DNA of 64,000 bases from Frankia sp. RB7 (GCA_030403585.1 JAUEPE010000028.1:19192-83191); one strand, 5' to 3'; shown: positions 5,705-14,389, counted from the stretch's first letter. Numbers and translations are program-made. The notes: generated from the sequence alone by a model not told the origin.

Positions 5705-8143
5705 GTGCCCAAGTCGAAAAAGAGAAAGGCCAAACACGTAAAGCCTGACGACTATTTCGCCGCCGGGCCGATGGAGTTCGCGCGGTTCGGCAGGGTGACG
5801 CTTGGTCGGTCAAGGGCAACGCGAGAGCAGGTTGATGCCGCTCAAGCCCGGATGGTAACTCAGTATCCGATCACTGTCAGTGAGATCGAGGAACTCGTCG
5901 CCTCGATCGCGGCGCAGATTGGGCGCCTGCCGCCCGACCGTCTTCTTCAACGGGGATGGTGGGAATATTCTTCAACAATTGTTGGCTTCGGTGGGAAGAA
6001 TGCGAGCGATTCAGACAGGCTCGCGGCAACCCGGATGGTCGATTATGTGCAGAGCGTGATCGTGTCGGTGAAGCCCCAGCAATATGCGGACAACGTGAGC
6101 GAGGAAGATTGGTCTAAGCTGAAGGCGGATGTCGAGACATTATTCCGGCGTCTTACGCTCGACTACCAGATATGTTTGACGGCGCACCGTCGAGCTCAAG
6201 ACCCGCAACTAGACATGCGGCTAGAGGAATTTCGGTTCCGCGCCGAAACGCTCTGGCTGAACATTCGCGGGAAGCGCTATCAGCTTCACGAACGGCAGGC
6301 ACTGTTGGATGTGCTTGCGCCGCACTCGGACGTTCTGCTGAAGCTGTTTGGGTTGGACGCAGCCGCACTCGCGATCGAGTTCGACAAGATTTTGACCAGG
6401 CTTACGCGTGGCCTCATCGACATCGCGACCGACATGAAGGAATTGCACACAAAGTCAATGGACCTGCTTGATGAGCTTGCCGCGAAGCATGGAGGCTTAG
6501 AATTTGACGCGCTGATGGCCAAGGTATTCGAAGACCCCGATCTGGCTGCCCGGCGCGACAAGTTTGCGGGCGCGATGTTCGGCATGGACCTATTCGACGT
6601 CGAAAAAAATACGGCCCTTCCAAAAGCATTGCTAGACGCGCTGAGTTATTCACCTGGCGAGGATACGGAATTCTTCGCATCGGGCGAATTTTCAGGTTGG
6701 CCATTGCGCATTTGGCCGATAATGCGGCGACCGTTCATACGGCTCGACGGCTCCACTTATTGCTTCGACGTTTTCAGCTTGTTTGACAACATCTACCGCG
6801 TATTGCGGAGAATCGTTGTTGAGCTTGAACCCGCCAACAAGGAGCCGTGGAACGACGGTCAAAAGGCCGCTTCGGAAGAACTGCCATTTACGTATCTTGC
6901 GCGGTTACTGCCCGGCGCACGCACGTACCGGCCCGTTTTCTACAGATGGAAGGTTGGCAACGGCCCTGCTCAGTGGCATGAGGCTGACGGCATTTTGATC
7001 TACGAAGACCACCTTTTCGTGATCGAGGTCAAGGGCGGCGCCTATACGTACACATCGCCCGCGAACGATCTCGACGCGCATCTTGCGTCCCTTAGGTCGC
7101 TTCTCCAAGCACCCGCTCGGCAGGGGAGCCGGTTCGTCGATTTCTTGGAAAGCGCCCCCGAAGTCTCGATTGCCGATGCGGGACATAGCGAAATTGCCAA
7201 ACTGCGGCGCTCGGATTTCAGGCACGTTACGGCCTGTACAATCACGCTTGACGCGTTCACCGCGCTAGCGGCTCGCGCACAGCATCTAGCACCGCTCGGA
7301 ATCGATGTCGGCCAGCGCCCCTTGTGGCCGCTGTCGATCGACGATTTGCGAGTGTACGTTGATCTCTTCGACAATCCGCTGATCTTTTTGCATTACGTCG
7401 AGCAGCGCGTACGGGCCGGACGGTCTGACAAGGTCGATCTCAATGACGAGATGGATCACTTCGGCATGTACATTACGGAGAACAACTACACCCAATATGC
7501 GGAGGAGATTTCTGGGAACGCAGACAAAATGCAGGTCGATGGCTATACGACGCCGGTGGATGAATATTTTAGCGCCGTGCTCGTTGGCGATGCGCCACCG
7601 AAGCCTCGGCAGAAGATGCCGCGCCGGGTTACTGAGTTAGTTGATCTGTTGGCGACCTCGAACGAGCCGCACAGAGCGGAATTATCCAGTCTCATTCTAG
7701 ACGGCGCTGGCGACTGGCGGGACACATTTGCTTCATCGATTGAGAACACGCTGAAGGAAAATAAAGAGCTGAAGCGGTCACGCCCACTGTCGTCGTATGG
7801 CGGGATGGAGATGACGCTGTTTGTTTGGTCTCCCGACGCACCACGAAATGCGGAAGGCGCAATCGAACATACCCGTGTCGTCATGCTGGCAGACAACAAG
7901 GCGGATCGGCGTCTCGTCGAGCTTGAATACGACAAGGATGGAAATCTGTTGGGTGCTCACCTGCGTCACGTAACTCTTGCCGGAGTGTCAGAGGCCGAAA
8001 TTGAGCGTCTACGTGAGAAGGGCGTGGCGTTGCAGCAGCGGCGAATTGCAAATGTCCAGGCCAAAGGCAAGATCGGCAGGAACGATCAATGCCCCTGCGG
8101 CAGCGGCAAAAAGTGGAAGAGATGCCATGGGCAGCGGGTGTAG
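5705..8143 (+). CDS. Large protein with PD-(D/E)XK-like motif and SEC-C tail
   Basis: 812 residues from a GTG at 5705, preceded by CAGGAGA. Three parts can be seen: a long, mainly helical N-terminal region (residues 1 to about 400) with no recognised family; a nuclease-like core in which EADGILIYEDHLFVIEVKGG (about residues 425-445) gives the E-x-D...E-V-K pattern of NERD/PD-(D/E)XK folds; and a C-terminal SEC-C zinc motif, GRNDQCPCGSGKKWKRCHG (about residues 791-809), with the CxC...CH ligands intact. SEC-C tails bind zinc and often mediate contact with other proteins or ribosomes. The gene is the largest cargo of the island and faces away from the ImmA-like operon. A DNA- or RNA-cleaving role is inferred from the motif only. 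Confidence 0.65.
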   Translation: MPKSKKRKAKHVKPDDYFAAGPMEFARFGRVTLGRSRATREQVDAAQARMVTQYPITVSEIEELVASIAAQIGRLPPDRLLQRGWWEYSSTIVGFGGKNASDSDRLAATRMVDYVQSVIVSVKPQQYADNVSEEDWSKLKADVETLFRRLTLDYQICLTAHRRAQDPQLDMRLEEFRFRAETLWLNIRGKRYQLHERQALLDVLAPHSDVLLKLFGLDAAALAIEFDKILTRLTRGLIDIATDMKELHTKSMDLLDELAAKHGGLEFDALMAKVFEDPDLAARRDKFAGAMFGMDLFDVEKNTALPKALLDALSYSPGEDTEFFASGEFSGWPLRIWPIMRRPFIRLDGSTYCFDVFSLFDNIYRVLRRIVVELEPANKEPWNDGQKAASEELPFTYLARLLPGARTYRPVFYRWKVGNGPAQWHEADGILIYEDHLFVIEVKGGAYTYTSPANDLDAHLASLRSLLQAPARQGSRFVDFLESAPEVSIADAGHSEIAKLRRSDFRHVTACTITLDAFTALAARAQHLAPLGIDVGQRPLWPLSIDDLRVYVDLFDNPLIFLHYVEQRVRAGRSDKVDLNDEMDHFGMYITENNYTQYAEEISGNADKMQVDGYTTPVDEYFSAVLVGDAPPKPRQKMPRRVTELVDLLATSNEPHRAELSSLILDGAGDWRDTFASSIENTLKENKELKRSRPLSSYGGMEMTLFVWSPDAPRNAEGAIEHTRVVMLADNKADRRLVELEYDKDGNLLGAHLRHVTLAGVSEAEIERLREKGVALQQRRIANVQAKGKIGRNDQCPCGSGKKWKRCHGQRV

Positions 8144-8254
8144 ATTTCTCGCGTGCTCGCTGCACGCATCAATGCGACGCCGAGTGCTACCGAAGCTTAT
8201 TGTGTGTTTCCCCACGCCGGAAAAAGGACGGACGGGAAAATGCCGAACGAGACA

Positions 8255-8360
8255 GCCCGCACTGCCCGTAACCAGAATTGTCATGTGAGACCCAAGCCAG
8301 CCGCCAGCGGCGTGGAAAACCACGGCCCGACCCGGTTTGTCTGGATGCTCTGGGAAAAAC

Positions 8361-8380
<20 letters not shown>
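8255..8380. repeat. Right island repeat (attR-like), with epimerase 5' remnant
   Basis: Near-perfect direct copy of 2578-2703. It includes an ATG at 8284 and 10 codons (MTILVTGSAG, minus strand) identical to the start of the epimerase, after which the frame diverges, so this is a dead gene fragment. The repeat continues into the intact tRNA-Gly. A plain integrase-made duplication would cover only the tRNA core; the extra ~106 bp of flank inside the island is unusual. Confidence 0.85.
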
Positions 8381-8435
<55 letters not shown>

Positions 8436-8709
8436 ATCCTGTGTCGGTCGCGTGACGCGCCGGCAACGGCTGTCGTATGCCAAAAGCGGGCGGCGAATGC
8501 AACAGCTACCGGCGGCATCAATTCGCTTTCGGAGCCCCAATATGAGCCCGAACCCGGCCGAATCGCCCCCAAACGCCCCGGAACTGCCGAATCGGCGCCG
8601 GTGGATTGAAATTCGGCCGCCCCGGCCCAATTTTAGGGCCTGAAACGAAGCATATGTGATGGCGACGTGCTAAAGACCCGCCATTCCAGACATCAGACGA
8701 GGGGATCCC

Positions 8710-9630
8710 GTGACGATCATCGACCAGGGTAACGGAGCGAGCCCGGCTGCAGCCGATCTGATCAAGGACACTACCACCCAGACCTTCGTGAAGGACGTCA
8801 TCGAGGAATCGAAGCGCCAGCCGGTGCTGATCGACTTCTGGGCGGAGTGGTGCGGCCCCTGCAAGCAGCTCACCCCCGTGCTGGAGAAGGCGGTGAAGGC
8901 CGCCAAGGGCAAGGTCAAGCTGGTCAAGATGAACATCGACCAACATCCGGCGATCCCGGGCCAGATGGGCATCCAGTCGATCCCGGCCGTGATCGCCTTC
9001 GTCAACGGCCAGCCGGCCGACGGCTTCATGGGCGCGGTGCCGGAGAGCCAGATCAATGCCTTCATCGAAAAGGTGACCAAGGGCGTGACGGCGCCGGGCG
9101 AGCCGAATGTCGCCGAGATCCTGCAGGAGGCCGAGGCCGTTTTCGCCGAGGGCGACGCAGCAGCGGCCGCGCAGATCTACGCCGAAGTGCTCCAGTACGA
9201 TTCGACCAACATCGCAGCGCTTGCCGGCCTCGCCAAATGCTACGTCAGCTCAGGTGCGATGGAGCAGGCCAAGCAGACACTGGCCATGGTTCCGGAATCC
9301 AAGCGCAACGACGCGGCCGTGAAGGCGGTGCAGACCGCGATCGATCTCGCTGAACAGGCAGAACAGCTTGGGCCCGTCGCTGAACTGGAACAGAAAGTCG
9401 CCGCAAACCCGCTCGATCATCAGGCGCGCTTCGATCTTGCCACCGCGCTGAACGCGCAGGGCAACCGGGCCGCCGCCACCGAGCAGCTGCTCGCGATCAT
9501 CAAGCGCGACCGCAAATGGAACGAGGATGGCGCCCGCAAGCAGCTGGTGCAGTTCTTCGAGGCCTGGGGCGGCACGGATGATGCAACCGTCGAGGGACGC
9601 AAGCGCTTGTCGATCATCCTGTTTTCTTAG
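8710..9630 (+). CDS. Thioredoxin-domain TPR protein (CnoX/YbbN type)
   Basis: 306 residues from a GTG at 8710 preceded by GAGGGGA. The N-terminal 110 residues are a thioredoxin fold with an intact WCGPC active site (residues 47-51) and the cis-proline region QSIPAVIAF. From about residue 125 the chain becomes Ala-rich TPR-like helices (EAEAVFAEGDAAAAAQIYAEVL, then NIAALAGLAKCYVSSG). This domain pair and length match the CnoX family of cytoplasmic holdase/redox chaperones. Unlike E. coli CnoX, both active-site cysteines are kept, so redox activity is expected. It precedes a Lon-domain protein gene by 100 bp, a common pairing in Rhizobiales. Confidence 0.88.
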   Translation: MTIIDQGNGASPAAADLIKDTTTQTFVKDVIEESKRQPVLIDFWAEWCGPCKQLTPVLEKAVKAAKGKVKLVKMNIDQHPAIPGQMGIQSIPAVIAFVNGQPADGFMGAVPESQINAFIEKVTKGVTAPGEPNVAEILQEAEAVFAEGDAAAAAQIYAEVLQYDSTNIAALAGLAKCYVSSGAMEQAKQTLAMVPESKRNDAAVKAVQTAIDLAEQAEQLGPVAELEQKVAANPLDHQARFDLATALNAQGNRAAATEQLLAIIKRDRKWNEDGARKQLVQFFEAWGGTDDATVEGRKRLSIILFS

Positions 9631-9730
9631 GGCGTCTCCTCGAACACGATCTTTTCGGGAAACCGTTGCGGGTTTTTCCGTATCTCGTTCTAGCAGGGGC
9701 TGATCACGTCAACCTGGGACCGCGCATCAG

Positions 9731-10408
9731 ATGCCGATCAACATCGAATATCGCGGGCCCACCGACCTTCCGGAGATCCTTCCGGTGTTTCCGCTGCCGG
9801 GCGCGCTGCTGCTGCCGCGTGGCCAGATGCCGCTCAACATTTTCGAGCCGCGCTATCTCGCGATGGTCGACGACTGCTTGCGCGACGGTCATCGCCTGAT
9901 TGGCATGATCCAGCCGGACGCGGCGCACTCGCCCAAAAACTCCGACAGGCCTTCGCTGTTCCGAGTCGGTTGCGCCGGTCGCATCACCCAGCTCGCCGAA
10001 TCCGGTGACGGCCGTTACATCCTCGAGCTCACCGGGGTTGCGCGCTTCCGGGTGGTCGAGGAGCTCGAAGTTCTGACCGCCTACCGGCAATGCAAGGCGG
10101 ACTTCTTCGCCTTCGTCGACGACTTCACCGCGCGCAAGGGCGAGGACGAGGTCGATCGCGAAGCGCTGCTGACGGTGCTGGCGGATTTCCTGAAGGCCAA
10201 CAATCTCAAGGTCGACTGGGAAGGCGTCGAGAGCGCGCCCAACGAGGCGCTGGTCAATGCGCTGGCGATGATGTCGCCCTACGGCCCGGCCGAGAAACAG
10301 GCGATGCTGGAAGCGCTGGATTTGAAGACCCGCGCCGAGATCCTGATCGCGGTCACCGAGATGGACCTCGCCAAGAAGCGCACCAGCGGCGATCCGCCGT
10401 TGCAGTGA
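9731..10408 (+). CDS. LON-domain (LonN) protein without ATPase/protease
   Basis: 225 residues made up almost entirely of the Lon N-terminal substrate-binding domain: LPEILPVFPLPGALLLPRGQ (residues 11-30), NIFEPRYLAMVDDCL and RITQLAESGDGRYILELTGVARFRV. No Walker motif or Ser-Lys protease dyad is present, and the length fits stand-alone LonN-type proteins. The role is probably recognition of misfolded protein. Its position after the thioredoxin-TPR chaperone gene suggests joint work in proteostasis; that is inference. Confidence 0.88.
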   Translation: MPINIEYRGPTDLPEILPVFPLPGALLLPRGQMPLNIFEPRYLAMVDDCLRDGHRLIGMIQPDAAHSPKNSDRPSLFRVGCAGRITQLAESGDGRYILELTGVARFRVVEELEVLTAYRQCKADFFAFVDDFTARKGEDEVDREALLTVLADFLKANNLKVDWEGVESAPNEALVNALAMMSPYGPAEKQAMLEALDLKTRAEILIAVTEMDLAKKRTSGDPPLQ

Positions 10409-10440
10409 TTGCGTGACTGAGCTTCCCCGAAAACGGTGCG

Positions 10441-10564
10441 CTCCCTCCCTCGCTTGCGGGGGAGGGTTGGGAGAGGGCGCTTCCTCCAGCGAGAACCCCC
10501 AAGAGGAGAAAGCCCTCACCCGCGCCTTCGGCGCGACCTCTCCCGCAAGCAAGCGGGAGAGGTT
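10441..10564. repeat. REP-type palindromic repeat between convergent genes
   Basis: A composite inverted repeat. Its right part has perfect arms CCTCTCCCGC (10537-10546) and GCGGGAGAGG (10553-10562) over a 6-nt loop, and a CGCGCC-TTCG-GCGCG hairpin sits just before it. The left part is an imperfect reverse-complement counterpart. The same arms recur at 24031-24056. Located between a rightward and a leftward gene, it can also serve as a two-way terminator. Confidence 0.75.
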
Positions 10565-10596
10565 GACCGAGCACGCGGCTCTTTCACTTCAACTCA

Positions 10597-11175
10597 CTAA
10601 TGACGGCGGATGCGCTTGCGGCCAGTGATCATGGCGCGGATCAAATTTTCGCGCTGAAGCAGGCCCATCAGCAATACGCCGACGAGGTGCAGCACGACCA
10701 GGATGATGACGGCGTCCGATGCGTAAGCATGGGTGTCCTCGATCCACCAGACGCCGAAGAAGGTGACGGTCACCGACAGCGCGCCCGTGATCGCCGAGAC
10801 GGCGAGAGCCACGAGCAGCGCGACCAGCATCAGGGTGCCGGCCGGATTGAGCCCGATGTAGCGGCCAGTGATGCCGCGGCGCAGATTCCAGAGATAGGAG
10901 GGCGCGGCACGAAGCCTGACGCCGATCATGCGAAAGCGCGCATAGCGGCTGCCCCAGAATCCCCAGACCAGCCGGAAGACCAAAAGGGCGATGACCGTAT
11001 AGCCGACGATGCGGTGAAGGCTGTCGTAGACGGTGGGCGTGAACCACGCGGCCAGGACGCTGGCCGCGAGGGCCCAGTGCCATAGCCGTAGCGGAAGGTC
11101 CCAGACCGCGACCGTTCGATCTGCGGGGGTCCGATCGGACACCCCGCGCGCCTCTCGTGCCGCTTTATCGATCAA
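10597..11175 (-). CDS. Cytochrome b561-type membrane protein
   Basis: 192 residues with four transmembrane helices and the LPLRLWHWALAASV / DSLHRIVGYTVIALLVFRLVWG / AVSAITGAL / VVLHLVGVLLMGLL signature of prokaryotic di-haem cytochrome b561 (Ni-Fe hydrogenase cytochrome b-like) proteins. Candidate haem-ligand His residues lie in helices 1, 2 and 4. It probably moves electrons between quinols and a periplasmic partner. The start is a TTG at 11175; a GTG at 11142 is an alternative. It follows the PepSY-like gene by 41 bp, forming a leftward operon, and such pairs are common in proteobacteria. Confidence 0.85.
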   Translation of the reverse strand: MIDKAAREARGVSDRTPADRTVAVWDLPLRLWHWALAASVLAAWFTPTVYDSLHRIVGYTVIALLVFRLVWGFWGSRYARFRMIGVRLRAAPSYLWNLRRGITGRYIGLNPAGTLMLVALLVALAVSAITGALSVTVTFFGVWWIEDTHAYASDAVIILVVLHLVGVLLMGLLQRENLIRAMITGRKRIRRH

Positions 11176-11216
11176 GCCGGGACCACCCTTGGCGCATTAG
11201 AGCCTTGCTTAAACCC

Positions 11217-11495
11217 CTACTTGGCGATCGTGTGCTTCAGGCTGAGATCTTCCGGGCTGTAGAACAGCTCGTAGATCTTGCCTTCCTTGACGCCGTAGAC
11301 CTCATAGCACGAGCCTTCGATCTTGGAGCGCCGCACCTCGTAGCCGGCCGCCTTGGCCTTGGCTTCGGCATCGCCAGCCGGCTTCCACGACGCCTTGTCG
11401 AGCTTGGTGCAGTTCTTGAAACCGTCGGCCATCGCCGTCGACCCCATGCCGATCCCGGCCGTCAGTACAATGGCAAGAACACGAATGACTCTCAC
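11217..11495 (-). CDS. Small exported PepSY-like protein
   Basis: 92 residues from a GTG at 11495 with a very strong ribosome-binding site (GGGGAGGAG). A signal peptide covers residues 1 to about 23 (MRVIRVLAIVLTAGIGMGST, then AMA). The mature part (AEAKAKAAGYEVRRSKIEGSCYEVYGVKEGKIYELFYSPED) has the alpha-beta pattern of PepSY domains. It is the first gene of the operon with the cytochrome b561, so it is likely a periplasmic partner of that protein. The exact function is unknown. Confidence 0.8.
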   Translation of the reverse strand: MRVIRVLAIVLTAGIGMGSTAMADGFKNCTKLDKASWKPAGDAEAKAKAAGYEVRRSKIEGSCYEVYGVKEGKIYELFYSPEDLSLKHTIAK

Positions 11496-11696
11496 GAATG
11501 TCTCCTCCCCTGTCGTGTGCGCGAAGCGCGCCCGAAGGAAGCAAAGGAGGAGGTGAAGTCAACTCGGCGCGGGGCTAGGAGGGCCTTAGAGATATTCTAA
11601 CGGGAGCCAAAAGATCAGCGCTCTCCGCGCACAGCGCTTGTTTGGCAACTCGCTGCGGCCTTAAGCCTCACGGCTCGGATGCGTCCGTGAACTTCG

Positions 11697-12500
11697 CTAG
11701 GCCACGTAGCGCGCGTCGGCATACTGCCGTTGCAGCCAGTCTGCCCAGGCGAGGCGACCACGCACGCCCTGACTGACGACAAAGCCCATGCCACGCGCTT
11801 TGGTCCCGGACATGGGTATCGGCAGGATTTTTCCTCGCGCATCCCTATACTGGCCGGCCAGCGCGGCGACGCTGAGGTCCTGGGGACCGCCAATCTCCGC
11901 GCGCTTGCCGCGTGTCCCGTCGAAGGCGCATGCCACCACGTGATCGGCAACATCGATCGTATCGACGGGATTGAATGATGTCGTCGGCATCGGCCACACT
12001 GGAAGCCAGGCGAGGCCCGCAAGCATCTTGTCGAGCAGATAATAGAACGGCGTCGCGCGAACGACGGACCAGGACAGCGCGGAAGCGCGAACTAGCCGCT
12101 CGCCGGCGAGCTTGACCCGTGCATAGGGCAACGTGGCCTCGTCGAGCCCGACGATCGACACATGCAGGAAGTGCCGCACCGACTGCTCCTGGCAGAGCGA
12201 CAGCAACCGCTCCGTTCCTTCGACATCCACGGCGGAGGGCGATTTGAAGAAATCGACGGGCCGAACGCCACCCCGTCGCGCGATCGGCGAATACGTCGCC
12301 GCATTGATGACCGTGTCTACGTCGCGCAACGCGTCCCGCAAGCCAGCGCCGGTCGCGAGATCGCCAATGGCCCATTCGACGTCCGATTGGGTGCCTCGCG
12401 CCCGCGCAAACAACCGGACACGATGACCGTCGCGAACGAGGCGGTCGACGATATCCCGGCCGAGATGACCTGTGCCTCCGGTGACGAGCGTGAGCGCCAT
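11697..12500 (-). CDS. SDR/NmrA-like NAD(P)-binding protein
   Basis: 267 residues. The N-terminal VTGGTGHLGRDIV (residues 6-18) is the GxxGxxG dinucleotide site of atypical SDRs, followed by an acidic/basic-rich strand and DVDTVINAATYSP. A conventional YxxxK is replaced by YARVK, and the C-terminal half carries the DVADHVVACAFDG element typical of NmrA-like oxidoreductases. The ATG at 12500 follows GGAGCTAAAG. The upstream crotonase stop codon lies inside this ribosome-binding region, so the two genes form a tightly coupled leftward operon. The substrate is unknown. Confidence 0.82.
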   Translation of the reverse strand: MALTLVTGGTGHLGRDIVDRLVRDGHRVRLFARARGTQSDVEWAIGDLATGAGLRDALRDVDTVINAATYSPIARRGGVRPVDFFKSPSAVDVEGTERLLSLCQEQSVRHFLHVSIVGLDEATLPYARVKLAGERLVRASALSWSVVRATPFYYLLDKMLAGLAWLPVWPMPTTSFNPVDTIDVADHVVACAFDGTRGKRAEIGGPQDLSVAALAGQYRDARGKILPIPMSGTKARGMGFVVSQGVRGRLAWADWLQRQYADARYVA

Positions 12501-12503
12501 GCT

Positions 12504-13301
12504 TTAGCTCCATTGCGGTGTGCGGTTCTCGAGATTGCTGCTGACGGCCTCGACGTGATTAGGGGTGCCAAGCAACGCAGCCTGTTCGGCGGTCTCTGCG
12601 GCAAGACCGCTGGCGATGTCCGAGGTCGCAGCGAGATTGAGGAGCCGCTTGGCGGCGCGCACGGCGTCCGGGCTGCGACTTGCGATCTCATGCGCGACGG
12701 TCAATGCGGCGGCCAGCGGATCGTCGGCGATCCCTGTCGCGAAACCATAGGCCAGTGCTTCGTCGGCCGAAAACACCCGACCGGTATAGGTCAGCTCGCG
12801 CACGACATCTTCGCGCGCGAGATGCCGCATCAATTGCGTGCCGGCCATGTCGGGCACCAATCCCCATTTGGCCTCGATGACAGCAAGCTTTGTTTCCGGC
12901 GCGAGATAGCGAAGGTCCGCGCCGAGCGCGAGCTGGAAGCCACCGCCGAAGGCGACGCCATGGACCGCGGCAATCACCGGCACCGGCAACTCGCGCCAGA
13001 GCCAGACGAGATGCTGTGCGTAGTTTGCGATGCCGTGGCTTCGCTGTGTCAGGTCGACTGACGGGATCAGTGAATCGCCTCTGGTGGTAGCCGTGAGCCG
13101 GTCCAGGTCAAGGCCCGCGCAGAACGCCCGCCCTTCGCCGGAGAGAATGACTGCGCGGACGTCCTTGCGTGCGCCGAGCTGCGTTCCGGCCGCGATGAGC
13201 GCCTCGAACATCGCAGGGTCGAGAGCATTCATCTTGTCCGGACGATTGAGCCGGACATGGGCTACGCCATCCTCGATGGTCAGCCGAACACGATCATCCA
13301 T
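12504..13301 (-). CDS. Crotonase/enoyl-CoA hydratase family protein
   Basis: 265 residues of the crotonase fold: RLNRPDKMNALDPAMFEAL, the oxyanion-hole segment GRAFCAGLDLDRL, and AVHGVAFGGGFQLALGADLRYLA with the second oxyanion-hole glycine. The Glu positions of true hydratases appear as EAKWGLVPDMAGTQLM, so the reaction may be hydration or isomerisation of a CoA ester. Length is normal. The ATG at 13301 is used because conserved sequence begins right after it; the longer frame upstream adds a Trp-rich leader unlike the family. The gene is followed, 3 nt after its stop codon, by the SDR gene. The two products may act in sequence on an acyl-CoA, but no pathway can be named. Confidence 0.88.
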   Translation of the reverse strand: MDDRVRLTIEDGVAHVRLNRPDKMNALDPAMFEALIAAGTQLGARKDVRAVILSGEGRAFCAGLDLDRLTATTRGDSLIPSVDLTQRSHGIANYAQHLVWLWRELPVPVIAAVHGVAFGGGFQLALGADLRYLAPETKLAVIEAKWGLVPDMAGTQLMRHLAREDVVRELTYTGRVFSADEALAYGFATGIADDPLAAALTVAHEIASRSPDAVRAAKRLLNLAATSDIASGLAAETAEQAALLGTPNHVEAVSSNLENRTPQWS

Positions 13302-13359
13302 GACATAGCTCCACTTCCATGACATAGGTCCACGCGAATGCGTGGCTGTCGTTCCGGCA

Positions 13360-13710
13360 TCAGTATCCGGCGACAACCATCGCCACGACCACACTCAGTG
13401 CCATCCAGCCGAAATGCCGCCCGCGCGTCGCCCATGCGTTGGCGCAGGCGGAGAAGCCGAACACGCAGACCATGGTGATGACGATCCAGCGACGCGCCAG
13501 CGCGGAGTCCATCCAGGGCGTCGCGATCAGGAGTACGCCGCAGCCGATCCATGCCACGGTCGAGGCCTGCCAGACCAGGCGGATCAGGGTGCGGAGCCGC
13601 GGTGGCTCGATCGTGGCGCGGGGAAAGACCTTGGTCTCGCCGAGGATGCCATGGATGATGGCCACCACGATGGCGAGAATTCCGGCGCACTGGAGCAAGA
13701 GATCACGCAT
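13360..13710 (-). CDS. Small integral membrane protein under TetR control
   Basis: 116 residues with four hydrophobic segments (LLLQCAGILAIVVAIIHGIL, LVWQASTVAWIGCGVLLIA, WIVITMVCVFGFSACANAW, GWMALSVVVAMVVAGY). No family is recognised with certainty; similar four-helix proteins are commonly found beside TetR genes. It is transcribed divergently from the TetR-family gene at 13801, and two operator-like palindromes lie in the 90 bp gap, so it is probably the regulator's target. Confidence 0.75.
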   Translation of the reverse strand: MRDLLLQCAGILAIVVAIIHGILGETKVFPRATIEPPRLRTLIRLVWQASTVAWIGCGVLLIATPWMDSALARRWIVITMVCVFGFSACANAWATRGRHFGWMALSVVVAMVVAGY

Positions 13711-13721
13711 CGAGGCCTCCG

Positions 13722-13779
13722 TACATCTGTGTATGGTGAGATAGGCGCTGGCCAGCCGCCTGTCAATACACTAGTGTAT
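13722..13779. promoter_or_regulatory. TetR operator pair in divergent promoter
   Basis: ATACACTAGTGTAT (13766-13779) is a perfect 14 bp palindrome. A second site, TACATCTGTGTA (13722-13733), has the same TACA-N4-TGTA arms. Both lie between the divergent membrane-protein and TetR genes, as expected for autoregulation and repression of the neighbour. Confidence 0.7.
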
Positions 13780-13800
13780 GGTCGGATTTCGGAACCCGAC

Positions 13801-14331
13801 ATGACCGAACAGCTCTCCGCCGACGACTGGATCAGCCAGGGCCTCAAGGCGCTCACCAAGAGCGGCTTCACCGCGCTGAAGGCCGATCCATTGGCAAAGG
13901 CCATGGGCGTCTCCCGCGGCAGTTTTTACTGGCATTTTGCCGATCTCGGCGCGTTCCACGCGGCCGTGCTGAAACGCTGGCGCGAGATCGCGGCCGAAGA
14001 GATCATCGCCGGTGTCGAGGCCGACAGCGACGAGCCGCTGACGGCGCTGCTGCGCAGGACCTTTGGCGCCCGGCTCGACCTGGAGCGCGCGGTGCGCAAC
14101 TGGGCGGCGTTCGATCCGGCGGCCCAAGCGGCTGTCCGCGCCATCGACCGCCGCAGGCTCGACTATATCGAGGCCCTGCTGCAACGACGCGGATTCTCGG
14201 CGGCCATCGCGCAGGCGCGCGCGCAGATCCTGTACTGGACGTTTCTGGGCTATGCGTTCTCGGCTCCCCAGCTGCCGGGTGCGCGGCTACAGGGCCTGCT
14301 CGACGAGATCCAGAAGATGGTGTCGGCATAG
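13801..14331 (+). CDS. TetR-family transcriptional regulator
   Basis: 176 residues. The N-terminal helix-turn-helix is clear: GFTALKADPLAKAMGVSRGSFYWHF (residues 22-46), ending in the SFYWHF motif of TetR repressors. The C-terminal half is the variable ligand-binding domain (QAAVRAIDRRRLDYIEALL, ILYWTFLGYAFSAPQLPG). The ATG at 13801 is chosen because a longer frame upstream crosses the operator. It probably represses itself and the divergent membrane-protein gene through the palindromes at 13722-13779. The inducer is unknown. Confidence 0.88.
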   Translation: MTEQLSADDWISQGLKALTKSGFTALKADPLAKAMGVSRGSFYWHFADLGAFHAAVLKRWREIAAEEIIAGVEADSDEPLTALLRRTFGARLDLERAVRNWAAFDPAAQAAVRAIDRRRLDYIEALLQRRGFSAAIAQARAQILYWTFLGYAFSAPQLPGARLQGLLDEIQKMVSA

Positions 14332-14389
14332 CCCGCGATGGGCGTGCGCATTTTTATATGCTACACGCAGCCGATTGCCGGAGATCACG

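Larger units (their letters stand above)
2704..8254. mobile_element. 5.6 kb island at tRNA-Gly(GCC), no integrase seen
   Basis: The segment lies between two copies of a ~126 bp repeat that ends in the tRNA-Gly 3' end, the usual target of tyrosine-recombinase elements. Its genes are visibly less GC-rich and use more A/T-ending codons than the flanks. It carries a 140-residue protein overlapping a 443-residue ImmA-like protein (leftward), a 60-residue membrane protein and an 812-residue nuclease-like/SEC-C protein (rightward), plus a 25-codon ORF and hairpins at the left end. I find no integrase, excisionase, relaxase or transposase, so it is either a decayed or a satellite element. The cargo resembles that of defence islands, but that is inference. 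Confidence 0.75.

Noticed and set aside
2704..8254. Integrase in the island
   Set aside because: No frame shows the tyrosine-recombinase R..HxxR..Y or serine-recombinase pattern. The absence is part of the finding.
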